Part shown: positions 61,674 through 64,000 of the stretch, piece by piece
How positions within the stretch are numbered: position 1 is the stretch's first letter
Layout of the letters: every line of letters starts with the position of its first letter
Source: Runella aurantiaca
GTDB taxonomy: Bacteria; Bacteroidota; Bacteroidia; Cytophagales; Spirosomataceae
DNA: 64,000 bases
Assembly: GCF_003339505.1 (NCBI RefSeq)
Contig: NZ_QPIW01000001.1
Location: 558,001 to 622,000, forward strand
Reading direction: 5' to 3'
Translations under genes and position numbers: made by a program
The notes under the pieces: model-generated
Database searches by the model: none
Told to the model about the DNA's origin: nothing
Seen by the model: only the letters and a program-made list of their open reading frames with translations

Positions 61674-63251
61674 CTACTTGTCTCCATTTTTAACACCTAC
61701 TTTTGCACTCCATTCTTGGTAAAAAACTTTCATTTCTTCCACTTTTTTGGGGTATTGTATGGCCAAATCAGTCAGCTCGGTTCGGTCATTTTCTACATCA
61801 TAAAGTTCCCATTTCTTTACATCTTTTGACCAAACTATCTTCCATTTTCCTTGTCTGACCGCCCGACAATCAAAATGTTCCCAAGCTAAATAGGAATGAG
61901 GTTTACGCGTTTTCCCTTCTAAAATGGGCACTAAACTACTCCCTTCTAAAGGTTTAATAGCGTTTTGGTTGTAAGTGGTAGGATATTCGGCCTTGGCCAA
62001 CGCCAAACAAGTGGGCATAATGTCCATAATGTGCCCTATCTGATTGGTTTGGAGTGGTTTTTTGATAAGCTTTGGGTAATGCACAATCATAGGAGTTGCG
62101 ATGCCTCCCTCGTGGGTAAACTGTTTGTAGAGCCGAAATGGCGTATTTCCCAAGGCGGCCCATTCTTTGCCGTAGGTTGTGTAAGAGCCCTTTTCTCCCG
62201 CTTCTTTTCTTAGCGATATTTCGTAGCTTTCATCCCCTAAATCTCGTTTGGCACGGTTGTCTAAGATTTCGGAACAGGCGCCATTGTCGGACAAAAACAT
62301 AACAACAGTATTTTCAAACTGCCCATTGGCCTTTAACTTTTCAATAATTTTCCCAATTCCTGCGTCCATTCTGGTGACCATAGCAGCATAAGTAGCCATT
62401 TTCAAGTCCCATTCGTCTTTGTTTATGGTCTTTTCCCAGTCTGAGATGTCGGCTTCTTTGGGCGATAAAGGGAAGTTTTTAGGAAAAAGTCCCAATTCTC
62501 GCTGTTTTTCGAGCCTTTCTTCGCGTAATTTGTCCCAGCCTTTTAGGTATTTGCCCCGATATTTGGCTATTTCTTCCGCAGGAGCGTGGAGCGGCCAATG
62601 CGGTGCGGTGTAGGCTACATATAGGAAGAATGGTTTTTGAGCCCCTTTACTTTGTTCAATATAACCAATAGCTTTATCAGAAATAGCATCAGTCAAATAG
62701 AAACTGTCAGGGATTTTATAAGGTTTGTTGTTTTCCAACACCAAACGATTTGGTAGCAATTCATAGTAACTATTGGCCCCGCTAATCAAACCAAAATATT
62801 GCTCAAAACCACGCTGCAAAGGCCAATCAGGTCGTTCTTCGCCCACATGCCATTTGCCCGACATGAAGGTTTGGTACCCTACCGTTTTTAACACTTCAGC
62901 CATCGTTACCGTCTGCCTGCTCAACCAGCCTTGCGTGGAGTTTTCTTGGCTACGGTCTTTTACTTTACTGACGACCATCGTACCCATACCTGCTTGGTGA
63001 GGATACATACCCGTCAATAGTGACGCTCGACTGGGACAACAACGGGCGGCGTTATAAAATTGTGTAAATTTCACGCCTTTGGCTGCCAATTTGTCCAGAT
63101 TAGGCGTCTGAATTTCAGCACCGTAACACCCAATGTCACTAAACCCTAAGTCATCAGCGAGAATGATTACAAAATTGGGTCTTGTTTGCTTGTTTTGGCC
63201 AAAAGATGCGCAACAAAAAAGTCCTAAGAACAGAATAAGAGCCTTTTTCAT
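61674..63251 (-). CDS. Arylsulfatase-type sulfatase
   Basis: An exported 525-residue type I sulfatase. A signal peptide (1-19, ending ASFGQ) precedes RPNFVIILADDLGFSDIGCY with metal-binding Asp pair. The formylglycine site RCCPSRASLLTGMYPHQAG uses Cys71 (C-x-P-S-R). YVAYTAPHWPLHAP and VVMFLSDNGACSEIL supply His, Asp and Asn ligands. The wording is that of classical arylsulfatase A-like enzymes (S1_4-like). It is the first sulfatase after the SusD gene (55-base gap) and precedes the second by 27 bases, so the locus likely feeds on a sulfated glycan. It needs a formylglycine-generating enzyme located elsewhere. Confidence 0.93.
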   Translation of the reverse strand: MKKALILFLGLFCCASFGQNKQTRPNFVIILADDLGFSDIGCYGAEIQTPNLDKLAAKGVKFTQFYNAARCCPSRASLLTGMYPHQAGMGTMVVSKVKDRSQENSTQGWLSRQTVTMAEVLKTVGYQTFMSGKWHVGEERPDWPLQRGFEQYFGLISGANSYYELLPNRLVLENNKPYKIPDSFYLTDAISDKAIGYIEQSKGAQKPFFLYVAYTAPHWPLHAPAEEIAKYRGKYLKGWDKLREERLEKQRELGLFPKNFPLSPKEADISDWEKTINKDEWDLKMATYAAMVTRMDAGIGKIIEKLKANGQFENTVVMFLSDNGACSEILDNRAKRDLGDESYEISLRKEAGEKGSYTTYGKEWAALGNTPFRLYKQFTHEGGIATPMIVHYPKLIKKPLQTNQIGHIMDIMPTCLALAKAEYPTTYNQNAIKPLEGSSLVPILEGKTRKPHSYLAWEHFDCRAVRQGKWKIVWSKDVKKWELYDVENDRTELTDLAIQYPKKVEEMKVFYQEWSAKVGVKNGDK

Positions 63252-63306
63252 CCCAAAAATGAGTTTAAATATTCTACTTTCTTTAGTTTAACCTAAGCCA
63301 ATATAT

Positions 63307-64000
63307 TTAATACCCTGGGTTTTGCGGGAAATCGCCCGGATTGGTTACGCGGTCAATCTGGGTTTGTGGAATTGGCCTTACCAAGTGCATTTCCTTTACA
63401 TTGGCTGCGGCATCCAGGTTGAATTTTTTCAGGCGTTCCAAAAATTTGCCAGATCGCTTTAGGTCATACCAACGGAGCATTTCACCGGCCAACTCGCGGC
63501 CGCGCTCATCCATAAAAAAATCTTCATTAAGATCAGCCGATTTGATTTGCATCTCGGCTACTTTGCCAGGGAGAGCGGCGCGCGTACGTACCACATTGAC
63601 GTACTCGGCCGATTTGGTCAGGTTACCCTGACGAAAGGCCGCCTCTCCGGCTATTAGGTACATTTCGGCCAGACGAAGCACCATGAAGTCACGCCGCCCG
63701 TCTTCTGCATTGACGCTGACACGAAGGGGGTCGAGGTATTTTTTTAGGGTAGGAAACTGACGACGGCTTGAGCCACCTATTTCCAATTGGTCAGTTACGC
63801 TGCCAACCCATTTATTGTTGTAATCAATCAGCCAGTAGGGAGCGGCTTTTTGTACCGCATCAGCTACAGGGCGCATCACGATCTTGATGGCAGTGTCGCC
63901 AGGTTGAACGGTCTTGCCATTGATGGTAGCTTTGGTATTAGCAATCCACACGGTTTTGAAAGTACCATCAAAACGGCTGTCCTTACTCAGATCGAAAAGA
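63307..64000 (-). CDS. RagB/SusD-family outer-membrane protein, C-terminal part (cut by window end)
   Basis: The frame is open to the window edge; reading back from 64000 gives DLSKDSRFDGTFKTVWIANT, so the gene continues outside and the visible ATG at 63951 is internal. About 230 residues are seen, with the SusD C-terminal features LRLAEMYLIAGEAAFRQGNL, NVVRTRAALPG and DERGRELAGEMLRWYDLKRS, ending NPGDFPQNPGY. This binds glycans at the cell surface with a SusC expected upstream, off the window. It leads the two sulfatase genes. Its G+C content (50-55%) is higher than that of the sulfatases. Confidence 0.93.
   Translation of the reverse strand, partial: LFDLSKDSRFDGTFKTVWIANTKATINGKTVQPGDTAIKIVMRPVADAVQKAAPYWLIDYNNKWVGSVTDQLEIGGSSRRQFPTLKKYLDPLRVSVNAEDGRRDFMVLRLAEMYLIAGEAAFRQGNLTKSAEYVNVVRTRAALPGKVAEMQIKSADLNEDFFMDERGRELAGEMLRWYDLKRSGKFLERLKKFNLDAAANVKEMHLVRPIPQTQIDRVTNPGDFPQNPGY

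Overview
The window looks like a chromosomal segment of an aerobic member of the Bacteroidota, most likely order Cytophagales. The evidence is a SusC/SusD outer-membrane pair plus part of a second SusD, three type IX secretion cargo proteins (two with type A and one with type B sorting domains), a gliding-motility-type C-terminus, DUF4199/DUF5107/DUF962 proteins, and promoter elements of the Bacteroidota type (TTTG, about 20 bases, TAnnTTTG). Hand counts give about 50% G+C in much of the coding DNA. A Runella/Spirosoma-like genus is my guess, not something shown here. I see no rRNA, tRNA, CRISPR array, transposase, integrase or phage gene.

Layout: 1-4500 holds the tail of an alpha/beta hydrolase, lipB, a frameshifted small gene, a GlcNAc-kinase-like gene, DUF4406 + nudK, and a divergent DeoR-type regulator with a repeated operator-like sequence. 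4500-10050 holds an RRM RNA-binding protein with a long leader, then a likely sugar-oxidation cluster (cytochrome c-linked dehydrogenase, Tat-type TIM-barrel isomerase, SDR). 10089-18649 holds two related T9SS propeller/Ig proteins. The second ends a four-gene run with a PepSY-like lipoprotein, an RNA polymerase sigma factor and a one-TM protein with a barrel-like C-terminal half. 18776-24980 holds a papain-family protease with an acidic tail, DUF962, a lactate-monooxygenase-like flavoenzyme, DUF4199, a membrane-anchored LuxR-type regulator, an SDR and a Gfo/Idh/MocA oxidoreductase. 25238-31798 holds a membrane SGNH protein with tsaE and ald, a small unknown protein, a YegS-like lipid kinase, an App1-like phosphatase and an M19 dipeptidase.

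31967-43772 is a nutrient-uptake region: SusC, SusD, a Uma2 nuclease-fold protein, a DUF5107/TPR protein and a VCBS/ASPIC lipoprotein. 43876-52704 is mostly housekeeping: gyrB, ppk1 overlapping a phosphodiesterase-like gene, a small lipoprotein and aconitase. 52846-59850 holds a CHRD lipoprotein, an SH3/TPR membrane protein, an SDR, a lipoprotein esterase, a large T9SS type B protein and rlmD. 60162-64000 is a minus-strand sulfatase locus (two sulfatases after a SusD that runs off the window), probably for sulfated glycans.

No clearly new defence or mobile system is visible. The best leads are a 15-bp-arm palindrome lying in frame inside the DUF5107 gene, which also has an AT-rich central block; the sigma-factor operon tied to a T9SS cargo protein with a paralogue next door; an operator-like direct repeat between nudK and the DeoR gene; a terminator pointing the wrong way in the leader of the RRM gene; and several families of intergenic repeats.
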